A stretch of DNA of 64,000 nucleotides from Lucinisca nassula (lineage: Eukaryota > Mollusca > Bivalvia > Lucinida > Lucinidae): positions 67,137,076 through 67,201,075 of the forward strand of contig OY757019.1 of the NCBI GenBank assembly GCA_963580285.1. The letters are read 5' to 3'. The position numbers were made by a program, and so were the translations under genes. The notes under the pieces are model-generated. The model made no database searches. It saw only the letters and a program-made list of their open reading frames with translations, and had not been told where the DNA came from. Of the stretch, positions 25,925-35,380 are shown one piece after another; positions within the stretch are counted from its first letter, which is position 1, and the number at the start of each line of letters is the position of its first letter.

Positions 25925-26080
25925 AAAAAACAATCGCCCCATCAGCACTCTCAGAACTTTTGTTTTTATAATTAGGTTATTTTGCTACATAGTTGAAACT
26001 ATTTATCATTACTCACTTTTAAGATCCATCTTCATGTACATAGAACCCTTTCATATGTCTTTCAGATGTCTTTCATATGT

Positions 26081-26378
26081 CGGGCCCCGCCCATAGGGGC
26101 TTGAAGAAATATATGGGCTGCATGATGCTTCCACGCAGAGCTGAATCCGACCCGCACACTAGTACTGGTAAACCGCTTAGAGGATCTAAGCCTGTCCAGG
26201 AACCGGGGTGCGAGGGGGACCGTCCATGCTAATAAACCCTACTGGTTTCATTGGGCGACAGGGCTTGAGATGTCATTTCATCTCAATGTTGGGTAAAAGC
26301 CCCACAAAATTGGAAGCAACGTCTCCAAAATGACCTTTACAGTGTTGACGGGGACGTTAAAGCTCAAATCAAACAAAA
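26081..26378 (+). mobile_element. SINE-like repeat, copy 1
   Basis: A ~298-bp repeat with the same head (GGGGCTTGAAGAAAT...) and tail (GGGGACGTTAAA...CAAATCAAACAAAA) as copies at 47500-47789 and 52028-52330. The flanks CTTTCATATGT (26070-26080) and CTTTCAAATGT (26379-26389) are an 11-bp target duplication with one mismatch. The A-rich CAAA tail fits retroposition. I see no clear tRNA-type A and B boxes, so the promoter class is unknown. Confidence 0.8.
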
Positions 26379-26530
26379 CTTTCAAATGTTAACATGCCTA
26401 CGTTTGGCAGAATGATTTTGCACATGTATGTTAATACAATAGGTCATCAGTAAGCTAACTTGGTGAAAAATTATCAGTGTATTAGAACTTTGAACTGCTA
26501 ACATTTATCACTTTTCAGATCTCCTATTAC
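26379..26530 (-). other. Intron downstream of COG8 exon
   Basis: On the minus strand this follows the exon and starts with GTAATAGGAG, a good splice donor. It contains no other coding match before the SINE. The next COG8 exon must lie to the left, outside the window or hidden in repeats. Confidence 0.6.
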
Positions 26531-26694
26531 CTTTTGAACTATCCATCCATGAAACAGGGCTGGTTCATTTAAAGAATCATCTTTAGATGTTGCTATGATT
26601 GGATCCTCATCAGAAAATATAGCACGATACTGTGTGATGATGTCAAACAGATGAACACGGCTGGCTTCTACTGTCTTAGTGATATGGGTATATG
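26531..26694 (-). CDS. COG8: Internal exon of COG8 (oligomeric Golgi complex subunit 8)
   Basis: This 164-bp exon encodes 54 residues containing [20 protein letters not shown], then RAIFSDEDP, and further on [13 protein letters not shown]. From memory this matches the centre of animal COG8 almost residue for residue, including the [27 protein letters not shown] block. COG8 belongs to lobe B of the conserved oligomeric Golgi tethering complex, which acts in retrograde vesicle traffic at the cytosolic face of the Golgi. Splice signals are intact: acceptor TTTTTTTTATTGTTGCAG just upstream (minus strand) and donor AAG|GTAATA. The exon starts after the first base of a codon and ends in phase 0. 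No other COG8 exon was recognised in the window, so it is flanked by repeat-filled introns. A processed pseudogene is unlikely given the introns; a stray exon copy cannot be excluded. Confidence 0.88.
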
Positions 26695-27263
26695 CTGCAA
26701 CAATAAAAAAAAGCTTTAATAGATGCATATAATAGTTGGCCATCCAATCCCAAAAAAGATTGATATTTTTACTTTTGATGGCAAAATTGAGTAGAGTATG
26801 GCACCCATGCTAAGTGTAATCCTTGATGTGTGTCAACAATCATAGGGGTGGATGCCACGTCTGAAAATGCGTCTGAGGCTCAGAAGTAGGTCAAAGGTCA
26901 AATGAGTGCAAAATAAGCAGGAAACTACTCATAACTCTCTTTTAACGCATATTTGGGGAAATTGCTTGCTTAAAATCACCATAAAACTATTCCGGTGCAG
27001 AGAACAATGGAAAATCATTTTAAATGTACCTCAAAGTATGTCAGTCTCATAGGTCAAGGGTCATTTAAGTACAAAATTCTTACAAAATAGATGTTATCTT
27101 ATCAATTGTTGTCATATTTAGCAAAAGGATGTGTTGATGACCAGTATTTATTATCAAAATATTAAAAGTACATTTTGTTACGTGTATTTGATTGTCAAAG
27201 ACAGATTTCAATTCCTTAAGTTTGCATCCATGACGGCTGCCAGACAGTTATTGACTTCTATTT
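26695..27263 (-). other. Intron upstream of COG8 exon; no gene seen
   Basis: On the minus strand it ends with a pyrimidine tract and GCAG acceptor. The remainder is AT-rich with no match to the preceding COG8 coding segment. Confidence 0.55.
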
Positions 27264-27954
27264 ATAGCCCCCTTTGAAAAAGTGGGGGCTATGTTCTTCT
27301 GTGATTCTGTAATTCCGTAATTCCGTTATTCATGATAACTCAAAAACCCTTTGAGGTATTTTCATCAAACTTCACATAAAATGTAATATACTATAAGACA
27401 ATTTGCAGAGTGCACGAACCATAACTCTGGTGAACCATAACTCTGGATTGCCTACTTTTGGAGTTATTGCCCTTTGAACATTGAAAAATGGCAACTGCAA
27501 TTCCGTTATTCATGATAACTCAACAACCGTTTGAGGTATTTTCATGAAACTTCACACAAATGTAAAGCACTATGAAACGATGTGCAGAGCACATTAACCA
27601 TAACTCTGGATTGCCTACTTTTGGAGTTATTGCCCTTTGTATTGAAAAATGGCAATTTTAACCTTGTCCGCTCCATAACTCAAAAACCGTTTGAGGTATT
27701 TTCATGAAACTCCACATAAATGTAAAGCACAATGTGAGGATATGCAAAGCGCATTAACCATAACTGTATTGCCTACTTGGAGTTATTGCCCTTTGAACAT
27801 TGAAAAAGGGCACTTGGAATAAACTAAGTACAGTAATAATTCGTGTCCCTTCCATAACTCTGAAACTTGCAAATATTTTCACGCATCTGTAAAGCAATTT
27901 TCTTATCTGATAGAGCTGTAGCGGGGCTATTGTCAGATCCTTTGACAGTTCTAG
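27264..27954 (+). mobile_element. Short Helitron-like unit, different family
   Basis: It begins with a hairpin (TAGCCCCC...GGGGGCTA, 27265-27291) and contains about three ~165-175 bp units (ATAACTCAAAAACCGTTTG, GGAGTTATTGCCCTTTG). It ends with a stem TGTCA/TGACA shortly before CTAG at 27951-27954, which fits CTRR. Its core sequence is unrelated to the pearl families above, but the layout is the same. Confidence 0.6.
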
Positions 27955-29485
27955 TTTACAATAGAAGTGAAGGCAACGATCATAAATCGATTCAATTAAC
28001 CCTCAGCTTCCATTAGTGACACCGAAAGAAAGAAACCCAAACATGAAATAACTAGACCCACATGGAAATATCAAATACGGAAAGCCAAAAGGACAGTTAC
28101 TTTCCCACAAAATGGCCAATTGGCTATCCAAAACAAAATATTATAAGTGATACACACACCCATAGACAAACCATAACAAAAATAAACCGCGACAGAAGAA
28201 CCGCCATGGAATGGTCAGTGAAACGAATACCTCTGGGGCGGCTTAAATCGTTTAACGCAGATGCAATCATTGCCCTTACTTCCATTGCGATTTAGACAAA
28301 TAATTTGTTCAGTCAGCATGAAGGCCTCCTGACCCATCAGTGCAACATCTCCGAGAACACAAAAATCCAACATCTGACAGAAAGAAACCACTGAAATACT
28401 GGAGCAAAAGAAAACCAACAATTACACTCCGATAGGCCCGAGCAGAGACAGAGCATCAGGCACCACCCAACGTTACATAAAATTAAATTCTCTCTAATTC
28501 TCATTAAGCCTATACGCTGGAACCGTCATAGAATCTGAAGCCTGACCCATCGGCGTGCATTTAAAGAGGAAAGCAAAGTTGTCAACCGTGATTTGGTTAA
28601 CTACCATGCATGCAGTCTGTCGTATAACATTTATGTCTTACCCATTTTTTTATATCGAAGAATGATTTTATGAAATTGGGTGCTGAAGTCATTGCAATAA
28701 TATATTTTTCTGAATTTATATAACTAAGTCACCATAAAATTTGGGTTCCGATAGCGTAGTTTATGATTACAATAGCCCTGATTAAGAGGCAATTAACAAT
28801 TTATTACGAGTGTTGAAGTCAGTCGCATGACAAGACATTCTGGCAAATTGAATTAATTGCGAAATATAAACGCCATAGTATGTCACACGAGAAACATCAC
28901 TATCCAAGAAAGGAAAAGTAATAATCTCAAAATCAAAATCATTGCATTTATCATAAATTTTGCAGGAAACAAACCTATGTACAATAGACATATGTAATTA
29001 AAAAAGGCCTCGGTATCAGAAGCGTTTGCTTTATCTAACTTAAGTTCGTGGTGGTGGTGGGGGGGGGGGGGGGTTTAAATTTGATTGATCAAATCATCAA
29101 AATAGGTATTGTCAATATTTAATAAATCCAAATATCTAGAAGTCGAGCTAATGGCTGAAATAATTTCAGACTGGTTTTCAACGGAAATGGACATCATGAA
29201 GCCTCTTTCATAACAAAACAAGAACAAATCAGCCACAAGGGGTATGGGTACCCTTCGGAATACCCACAGCTTGTCTAACTTAGTACCAAATATTATGTAA
29301 ATATGCCAAGTAGAAAGGTGAGGGCTTCACACACTTTCTGACATGACCATAAAGTATAATTTTCATGCTCTTCAGAAGTGAAAAGGGCATTTCTTACATT
29401 ACTTGTAAGATAGAGGGAGTCTTTCCCAATAAAATGTCCATTCAATTAAATCATTTTATAACATTATGAGGAAGAGTAGTTGAAG
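27955..29485 (-). pseudogene. Decayed Penelope-like RT element
   Basis: A diverged copy of the RT element at 41416-43162, covering its 3' untranslated region and about half of the RT. The best surviving stretch, at 28782-28991, encodes FVSCKIYDKCNDFDFEI and YGVYISQLIQFAR, parallel to residues near 610-650 of the intact copy. Deletions and frameshifts are frequent, and a run of at least 15 G lies at 29059-29073. It starts directly at the end of the preceding Helitron-like unit. Confidence 0.75.
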
Positions 29486-29871
29486 ATGGCATCCAAGATG
29501 GCGGCCAGATTATTTTTAGCAATTAATTTGACTAGCAACTAGAGTTACCCGCTTTTTTGTACTATTAAATCCCGTAGTCACTGACAGCTTGTGCACAAAA
29601 CGAAGTTTAAAAAGCTTGTTATTTATATATGACTAGGTCTATCATTTCAGATTATGCGGTAGAAAGCTCGTATCAGTGATATCGGAGAAATCCCTATTTG
29701 GTTTGCATTGCATTGACTTGTCAATGTTGAAGTAAAAGAATTAATCATATGGGCGCAAATGCGAATACATATCGATATGCATTGTCGCAGTTAGTTGTTA
29801 ACCAGTACATTGTAGTGATCTGAACGGCTCTTAAAATGAAATGGCATCTTGTAAAATACAAACTTTGAATA
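29486..29871. other. No gene seen
   Basis: AT-rich sequence without long frames, repeats shared with the rest of the window, or clear splice signals. Confidence 0.5.
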
Positions 29872-30496
29872 CTGTTAAACACTTAAATTTGGCGGCAGCA
29901 AAATTTGGCGGTCCTTTTAGCGGATTCATATTTTGGCGGATTCTCGATTTCCGAAAAAAAGAAATCGGTTGAATCTCCAAAGCCGTGTAAGATGACAAGA
30001 ATTCATCGGAGTTGATCATCAACAGCGTCATGCGGAAACTGTAGTAATTAGATAAAGGTTTTGTGTTCACTGCATGATTAACGCAATGTGCTACCTTGAT
30101 AATCCAAATGTCTGTCTGGAAGTGTGTCACTTACCTCATATCTGAATGGTTTACCCATCCTATTGAGCTCACAGTTCAACCAATCAATCAAATATCAATT
30201 ATATCCACACTTTTGACAACAACTCTCAAGGTGTGTTTGTTTTCATTCAGCCGTTTTGAGCTGTCTTATGGCTAGAACAGTGTCTTTCTTTATTTCGACT
30301 TCTAAAGTAAATACACTTTTTCTTTTGTCACCAATGATGCCTACGACGAATTGACACATCATAATTGTGATATGTAGAATAAATTTTATTCTCTCGCACT
30401 CTTTGAGCTTTATTGGCGGATTTTTATTTTGGCATTTTTTCATTAACCGCAAATAGCAGCAAAATAAAATGACCGCAAAATATAAGTGTTTTACAG
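29872..30496. mobile_element. Candidate TA-flanked MITE (~625 bp)
   Basis: The ends are imperfect inverted repeats of about 24 bp (CTGTTAAACACTTAAATTTG against CTGTAAAACACTTATATTTT on the other strand), each followed by a G/C-rich GCGG block and flanked by TA. The TA target suggests the Tc1/mariner superfamily. No transposase was seen. Inside, on the minus strand near 30140, there is an ATG and a good donor (GAG|GTAAGT) of uncertain meaning. Confidence 0.5.
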
Positions 30497-30963
30497 TAGC
30501 TACACATGACCTTTGATGATGACCCACTTGTGTTATCATTAGATATGTCTTCATCATAATACAATATCCTTGATATATCATTGTTAGGTTTAGTAAGGAA
30601 GCCGCTTTGGAATGTTACTTATAATAATGGATGGCATGTCAGAATAATCAACGTATTTTGCCTAATATGTATTTAAATGACCTTTGACCTAATGCCGATT
30701 AGGTTGGCCATTATGCTGTTAGTATAATGTGTGGATTTTATGCTTCCTAGATAAGGAAATGGCAACTCATTTGACTTTGTTTCAGTTGGCATACTAGATA
30801 ACCCTTTATACAATAAATATTGATGCATAGTTAAAGGAAATATGTACTTAAATGACCTTTGACCTTGCCCAAATCTATGGTACAACTTTTTTCTCACATA
30901 TGATGCATCAATAGTATGTCCTAAGCACATTGCTGGTGTTTTAATTAACTTTATTTGTTCTGT
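30497..30963. other. No gene seen; Helitron right flank
   Basis: AT-rich. It contains two copies of TTAAATGACCTTTGACCT (near 30672 and 30850) about 178 bp apart. No helicase motif continues here, so the Helitron gene is truncated at 30964, or its last exon has been lost. Confidence 0.45.
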
Positions 30964-32230
30964 TTAGATAGAGAGAGTGTACTTCTGTTTGTATTCAATA
31001 TATTTAACTATACAAGAAGCTCCATTTGCAAGCCCATCCTCTGTGTTTATGTTAACAGTGAGATCATATATCATGTCAACAACTATAATCAAAGAGCAAT
31101 GAAGGTTTGCAGTTTTGTTTGGATCAGTAGGTAATTTTGTTATTGCCTCATTTTGTTTTTCTGCAGACAATTTTGGTGACACAACTTGATCATGACAAGG
31201 TACAGTGACTTTTTGTGTTTGGAAACTATTTATGATTTTGTCATTGAAACAGTGCATAAAATAATTTTCTGCAAATAAATGAGGAGCACTTAAAACATAA
31301 TTACTGGCTTGGGAATCTATTCTGTAATTTTGCAGAGCAAATTCTAGATCATCCTTCTGCCTCATTATTTCTGTTAATTCAAACAAAGTAAAATGATCTT
31401 TCCACAAGTTATTAGACAAGGCAGCAGCACCTTTTGTCAAATCATTAAATACCCAGTTGTCACCAATGGGTTTCAGTTGATAAAGATCACCAACGGCGAT
31501 GATGCTAAGACCACCAAATGGTATCTTAGTGCCCTTCAGCTCCTGAAGTCTCTGGTCTATGAAACTTAGTAGTGAATTACCAACCATTGAAATCTCATCA
31601 ATGATAATGACTGACAGATTTCTATACTTGGTTCGAAAGGTATTGAGACTGTCACATGTTAATGTCTGATCAGATTGCTTATACTTTTGCTTGAAAGCTG
31701 ATGAAATTGTTGAACCTCCAATGTTAAAAGCTGCTTTGCCAGTGTATGCACAAAGAAGAAATCTAATATCATGCACATCTTCACCTTCCTTAAGATTCAA
31801 ATGTCTGAATAACGTCTGATACAACGCTCTAATGACAACGCTTCTGCCAACACCAGCTCCACCAGAAAGGAAGGCATATAATGGAGCATCTTTTGTTTTA
31901 ATCCAATGAACTACATGATCATAAAATTGTTTCTGTTTCGTATTTAAACAACGAAGAAGTTTTCTGTAGTTTTCATCAGATAAAATCTTTTCATTCATTG
32001 TAATTTGTGGCACATTAACAGAACACCCAATTTCATTGCCAATATCATAATCTCTGTGCTCGGAGACTCTATCAGGATTATAATACACAAAGGCTTCTGA
32101 TTCAACAGCTTGTTCTTCTGCATCTTCACTTTCCACTTGTTGAGTATTTGGTGCAATTTCATTGTAAACTTCATACTCAGCTTCTGCCATGTCCCTTGCC
32201 AATTCAAGCTCATCAACATGATGTTCATAC
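30964..32230 (-). pseudogene. Helitron Pif1-type helicase, truncated
   Basis: The longest open stretch (from 32202) contains Walker A SGGAGVGRS at residues 113-121, Walker B VIIIDEISM near 198-206, the GDLYQLKP motif near 238-245 and ELTEIMRQ near 275. This is the SF1 Pif1-like helicase half of the Helitron protein. Oddities: the Walker A lysine is arginine (R120), which in related ATPases usually abolishes ATP use; a block after LEFA (residue ~289) seems missing; and the frame stops at 30964, before the last helicase motifs. The frame is open upstream to the LTR border at 32231 (the first residues there read YEHHVDELELARDM), so 32202 is not a true start. It continues the Rep frame that stops at 39046. 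Confidence 0.85.
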
Positions 32231-32400
32231 TGTTACGTTACATTGATTGGATGATAAAAACTATAAGGTGATTATCAATTGGTTACTGTCTGGGCAATTT
32301 GATTGGATATGGTTTAGGCATTTTCAATCCGTTTTTGTGATTAAGCTTGAACAATGTGAATATACCGTAATGGGGCTATGCGGATGACTGTTTTGTCACA
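32231..32400 (-). repeat. 3' LTR, internally deleted (170 bp)
   Basis: Plus-strand bases 32235-32400 are identical to 38880-39045, the outer part of the 5' LTR. The first bases TGTTACG match the other LTR border TGTAACG at 37748. About 1.1 kb present in the 5' LTR is missing. The junction shares ACG with both sides, which fits a microhomology deletion. The stretch to its right (32401-32577) is a short non-coding 3' region with only a weak purine tract. Confidence 0.7.
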
Positions 32401-32577
32401 TTACCCACGCCTCGAATCTCGTGCGTCCCTGCATGATAATTTACAGGATATGAAATATAAAACTTTTTCTCAGGTTTCTTTCCTAGGCGTTCTCTTTGTG
32501 TTGGTCGAAATAACTTGTATGATAGTATAAATAAAAATATAATGAGACTCAATCAAGACTGAGAATTTACCTGAAAT

Positions 32578-33753
32578 TTAGAATTTGGTTATATAATCTG
32601 ACATCCACTCTGGAGGTCTTCGTGTCCTCCGCGAGCTTTGAGCCATATTTTCATCCTCTACAGTCTGAGTTAATTCTGCCTCTTCTGCATCTCCCATATC
32701 TATGACCACCTCATCATTTCTATTTTGCGATGGAGCATTTGAGTCTCTAGCACAGTTTTCAAATTGTAAACGTTGTGGCTTACGCCCTTTCATGCTATCT
32801 ACATGAATTGTTTGAGGTTTTCCCTTATGCCCACACAGAACTTCATATGTAACATCTGTAATCTTTTTCATGACTTTAAAAGGTCCTCGCCAATAATTCG
32901 TGAATTTTGGAGATTGTCCCGGCATATGCCTCGGGAAATATACATACACTTCATCCCCATTGTTAAACTTTTCCCAGCTGACATTTCTATCATGCAGCGA
33001 TTTTTGTCTTAGCATTGCTCCAGCGATATTCTCTCTTACTAGTCTGTGTGCAGCTTCCATTTTCTCCTTTAATTCCCAAACCCATCTGTTTGCTGGGGTG
33101 CTTTTAACACTTGCTGGCATTTCATACATTATGTCCAGAGGTGTCTGTACTTCTCTTCCTAGCATAAGAAAATTGGGACTACATCCTGTTGTCTCATGTT
33201 CCACCGATCTGTATGCCATAGTAACGTATGGTAGGTAATCATCCCAATCAGACTGATGCTCATTTACATAGGTTTTGAGCATCCTTACCAACGTTCTGTT
33301 GAATCGCTCAACCATTCCGTCTGACTGTGGGTGATATGGCGTTGTTCGCGTTTTCTTGACGTTTATCATCTTGCACATCTCTGTAAACAGCTGTCCCTCG
33401 AACTGCCTACCTTGGTCCGAGTGAATCATTGATGGAACTCCAAACCTTGTAACTACCTCCCGCACAATGGCATCTGCTACTGTTCTGGCTTCCATGTTGG
33501 GAATTGCGAAGCACTCCGTCCATTTTGTAAAGTAATCTGAGACAACAAGAATGTATCTGTTGCCTTTCTCTGTTAATGGCAGCTCTCCAAGGATGTCCGT
33601 GGCTAAACGTTCCATTGGGCGACCAGCTCCAACTATTTGCATTGGAGCTCTTTTTGTCCTGATCGGATTTTTACCTTTTTGACACTTTTCACATCCAGCA
33701 ATATAATGCCTTACGTCCTGCTGGAGGCCAGGCCAATAATAAGATTGGCGCAC
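32578..33753 (-). CDS. Integrase (Gypsy type)
   Basis: The core catalytic triad is visible as D53 (ATDILG), D113 (IHSDQGRQFEG) and E149 (HPQSDGMVERFNR). The zinc-binding cysteines are C21 and C24 (CEKCQKG). The two histidines lie upstream in the same frame, in the 33754-33880 stretch. A GPY/F-like motif (NYWRGPFKV) lies near residue 284, followed by a C-terminal tail without a recognisable chromodomain. The enzyme would insert element cDNA into the genome. The listed first codon is GTG; in an intact element this would be part of a longer pol protein. A frameshift near 33885 separates it from the RT frame. Confidence 0.9.
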   Translation of the reverse strand: MRQSYYWPGLQQDVRHYIAGCEKCQKGKNPIRTKRAPMQIVGAGRPMERLATDILGELPLTEKGNRYILVVSDYFTKWTECFAIPNMEARTVADAIVREVVTRFGVPSMIHSDQGRQFEGQLFTEMCKMINVKKTRTTPYHPQSDGMVERFNRTLVRMLKTYVNEHQSDWDDYLPYVTMAYRSVEHETTGCSPNFLMLGREVQTPLDIMYEMPASVKSTPANRWVWELKEKMEAAHRLVRENIAGAMLRQKSLHDRNVSWEKFNNGDEVYVYFPRHMPGQSPKFTNYWRGPFKVMKKITDVTYEVLCGHKGKPQTIHVDSMKGRKPQRLQFENCARDSNAPSQNRNDEVVIDMGDAEEAELTQTVEDENMAQSSRRTRRPPEWMSDYITKF

Positions 33754-33857
33754 TTTACTGAGTGTTTTCCTGACTCCTAAATGTCCAGATGTTAAATGAT
33801 CATGGCAAAAGGACAGTAGCTTTCGACGCTCACTAAGTGGTACAATAGCCTGCAGTG

Positions 33858-35330
33858 TTACTCCTTTGTCATCGTCCCTATGTGCAGCATATCACTATCT
33901 ATGACTAATTTCTGTCTTTGAGACCAAAGAGCCTTAACTGTTGAACTCGCGGAACTTATCTCAGCACTGTCAGGTTGCACTCCGTTTTCCATCAGGTTTC
34001 TTACTGTAGAAATGTCCTTATCATGCTTCTGAAGCTCTTTTAACGAGTCAGTGTCTAACACTTCTTCCCATTGGCTACTAGTTCTCACTGTTTCATTCAC
34101 TACAACATTAACAGTTTCTTTAAGCTCCTTTCCTCTGCATTGTCCGCAAGAATGCCTGCTGAGCGCATCGGCATTTCTGTGCTGGGTACCAGGGCGATGC
34201 TGAATATTCATATCATATGTTGTTAACACCTCTATCCACCTTGCTAACTGCCCTTCAGGATTCTTAAAATTGAGCAACCATCTTAAGGAACTATGATCGG
34301 TTCGCACCGTGAATCGTTTCCCATATAGATAGTGGCGAAAATATTTCACAAAGTAAACAACTGCTAACAATTCCTTTCTGGTAACGCAATATTTTCTTTC
34401 TGACTTAGTGAGAGCTCTGCTTGCGTATGCTACTACCTTTTCTTGTCCATTAATGTTCTGCGATAGAACTGCGCCTATAGCAGTATTACTTGCATCGGTG
34501 TCAAGAGTAAATGGCTCAGTAAAATCTGGATAACTTAAGATAGGACTCTGGGTGAGTTTTGACTTCAGTGAATCAAACGCTTCCTGACACTCTTTGGTCC
34601 AGATAAATTTCTGTTTCTTTTCTGTGAGCTTATTGAGTGGCTTAACAATTCCTGCAAAATTCTGAATATATCTTCTGTAGTAACTACAGAGACCAATAAA
34701 TGATCTCAATTCGCTCACATGACTTGGCTCTTTCCAGTCCCTTATTACTTCGATCTTCTTTGGATCTGTAGCTATTCCCTCAGGTGAGATTACATGACCT
34801 AGGAACTCAACTTGTTCTGCAAAAATATGGCATTTCTTTGCCTTCAGTTTTAAACCTGCTGCTGATAATCTTAAAAATACTTTCTCCAAATTTTCTAGCA
34901 TTTCTTCGAAGGATTTGGCAATAACAATTATATCATCGAGGTAAATGAGACATATGTCCCATTGTAAACCTGAAAGCACAGTCTCCATCAGCCTTTCAAA
35001 GGTGGCTGGAGCGTTGCAGAGCCCGAAAGGCATGAACTTGAATTGATATAGCCCCCTTTTAGTGACGAAGGCCGTCTTCGGTTTAGCATCCTGCTCGAGT
35101 TCTACCTGCCAGTATCCTGAACACAAATCTAGCGTCGAGAACCACTTTGCCCCAGACAAATGATCCAACGACTCATCAATTCTAGGTAAAGGATAAGCAT
35201 CTTTGACGGTACGCTCATTTAACTGCCGATAATCAACGCAAAATCTAGTTGTTCCATCCTTTTTCTTCACTAGTACAACGCCGGCAGCCCATGGACTCAC
35301 TGAATGCTCAATAACATCACGTTCTAACAT
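33858..35330 (-). CDS. Reverse transcriptase and RNase H (Gypsy type)
   Basis: RT motifs are in order: FCVDYRQLN near residues 30-38, LDLCSGYWQV (catalytic D68), FMPFGLCNAPATFERLM near 99-115 and YLDD at 130-133. RNase H follows, with D277 (LDTDAS), E320 (RKELLAV) and D345 (RTDHSSL). The ATG at 35330 (MLERDVIEHS) is internal to the family's usual reading frame: the end of gag-protease at 35381 and this start differ in frame, with a stop and a small indel between them. It ends in TAA at 33858, just after a frameshift relative to integrase. All catalytic residues are present. Confidence 0.92.
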   Translation of the reverse strand: MLERDVIEHSVSPWAAGVVLVKKKDGTTRFCVDYRQLNERTVKDAYPLPRIDESLDHLSGAKWFSTLDLCSGYWQVELEQDAKPKTAFVTKRGLYQFKFMPFGLCNAPATFERLMETVLSGLQWDICLIYLDDIIVIAKSFEEMLENLEKVFLRLSAAGLKLKAKKCHIFAEQVEFLGHVISPEGIATDPKKIEVIRDWKEPSHVSELRSFIGLCSYYRRYIQNFAGIVKPLNKLTEKKQKFIWTKECQEAFDSLKSKLTQSPILSYPDFTEPFTLDTDASNTAIGAVLSQNINGQEKVVAYASRALTKSERKYCVTRKELLAVVYFVKYFRHYLYGKRFTVRTDHSSLRWLLNFKNPEGQLARWIEVLTTYDMNIQHRPGTQHRNADALSRHSCGQCRGKELKETVNVVVNETVRTSSQWEEVLDTDSLKELQKHDKDISTVRNLMENGVQPDSAEISSASSTVKALWSQRQKLVIDSDMLHIGTMTKE

Positions 35331-35380
35331 GTCATCATGTCGACCTCCTCTCTCATATTTACTGGTATTCGCCTGAGGGG

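Noticed and set aside
26498..26743. Treating the whole 81-codon open frame as a small gene
   Set aside because: Only the middle 54 residues match COG8. The ends coincide with good splice sites, so it is an internal exon and the flanks are intron.
30243..30930. Minus-strand frames of 85-112 codons downstream of the helicase
   Set aside because: No match to the helicase C-terminus or COG8, and one lies largely within the MITE candidate.
32773..33238. Plus-strand frames antisense to integrase
   Set aside because: No motifs; the minus strand has the full D-D-E triad.
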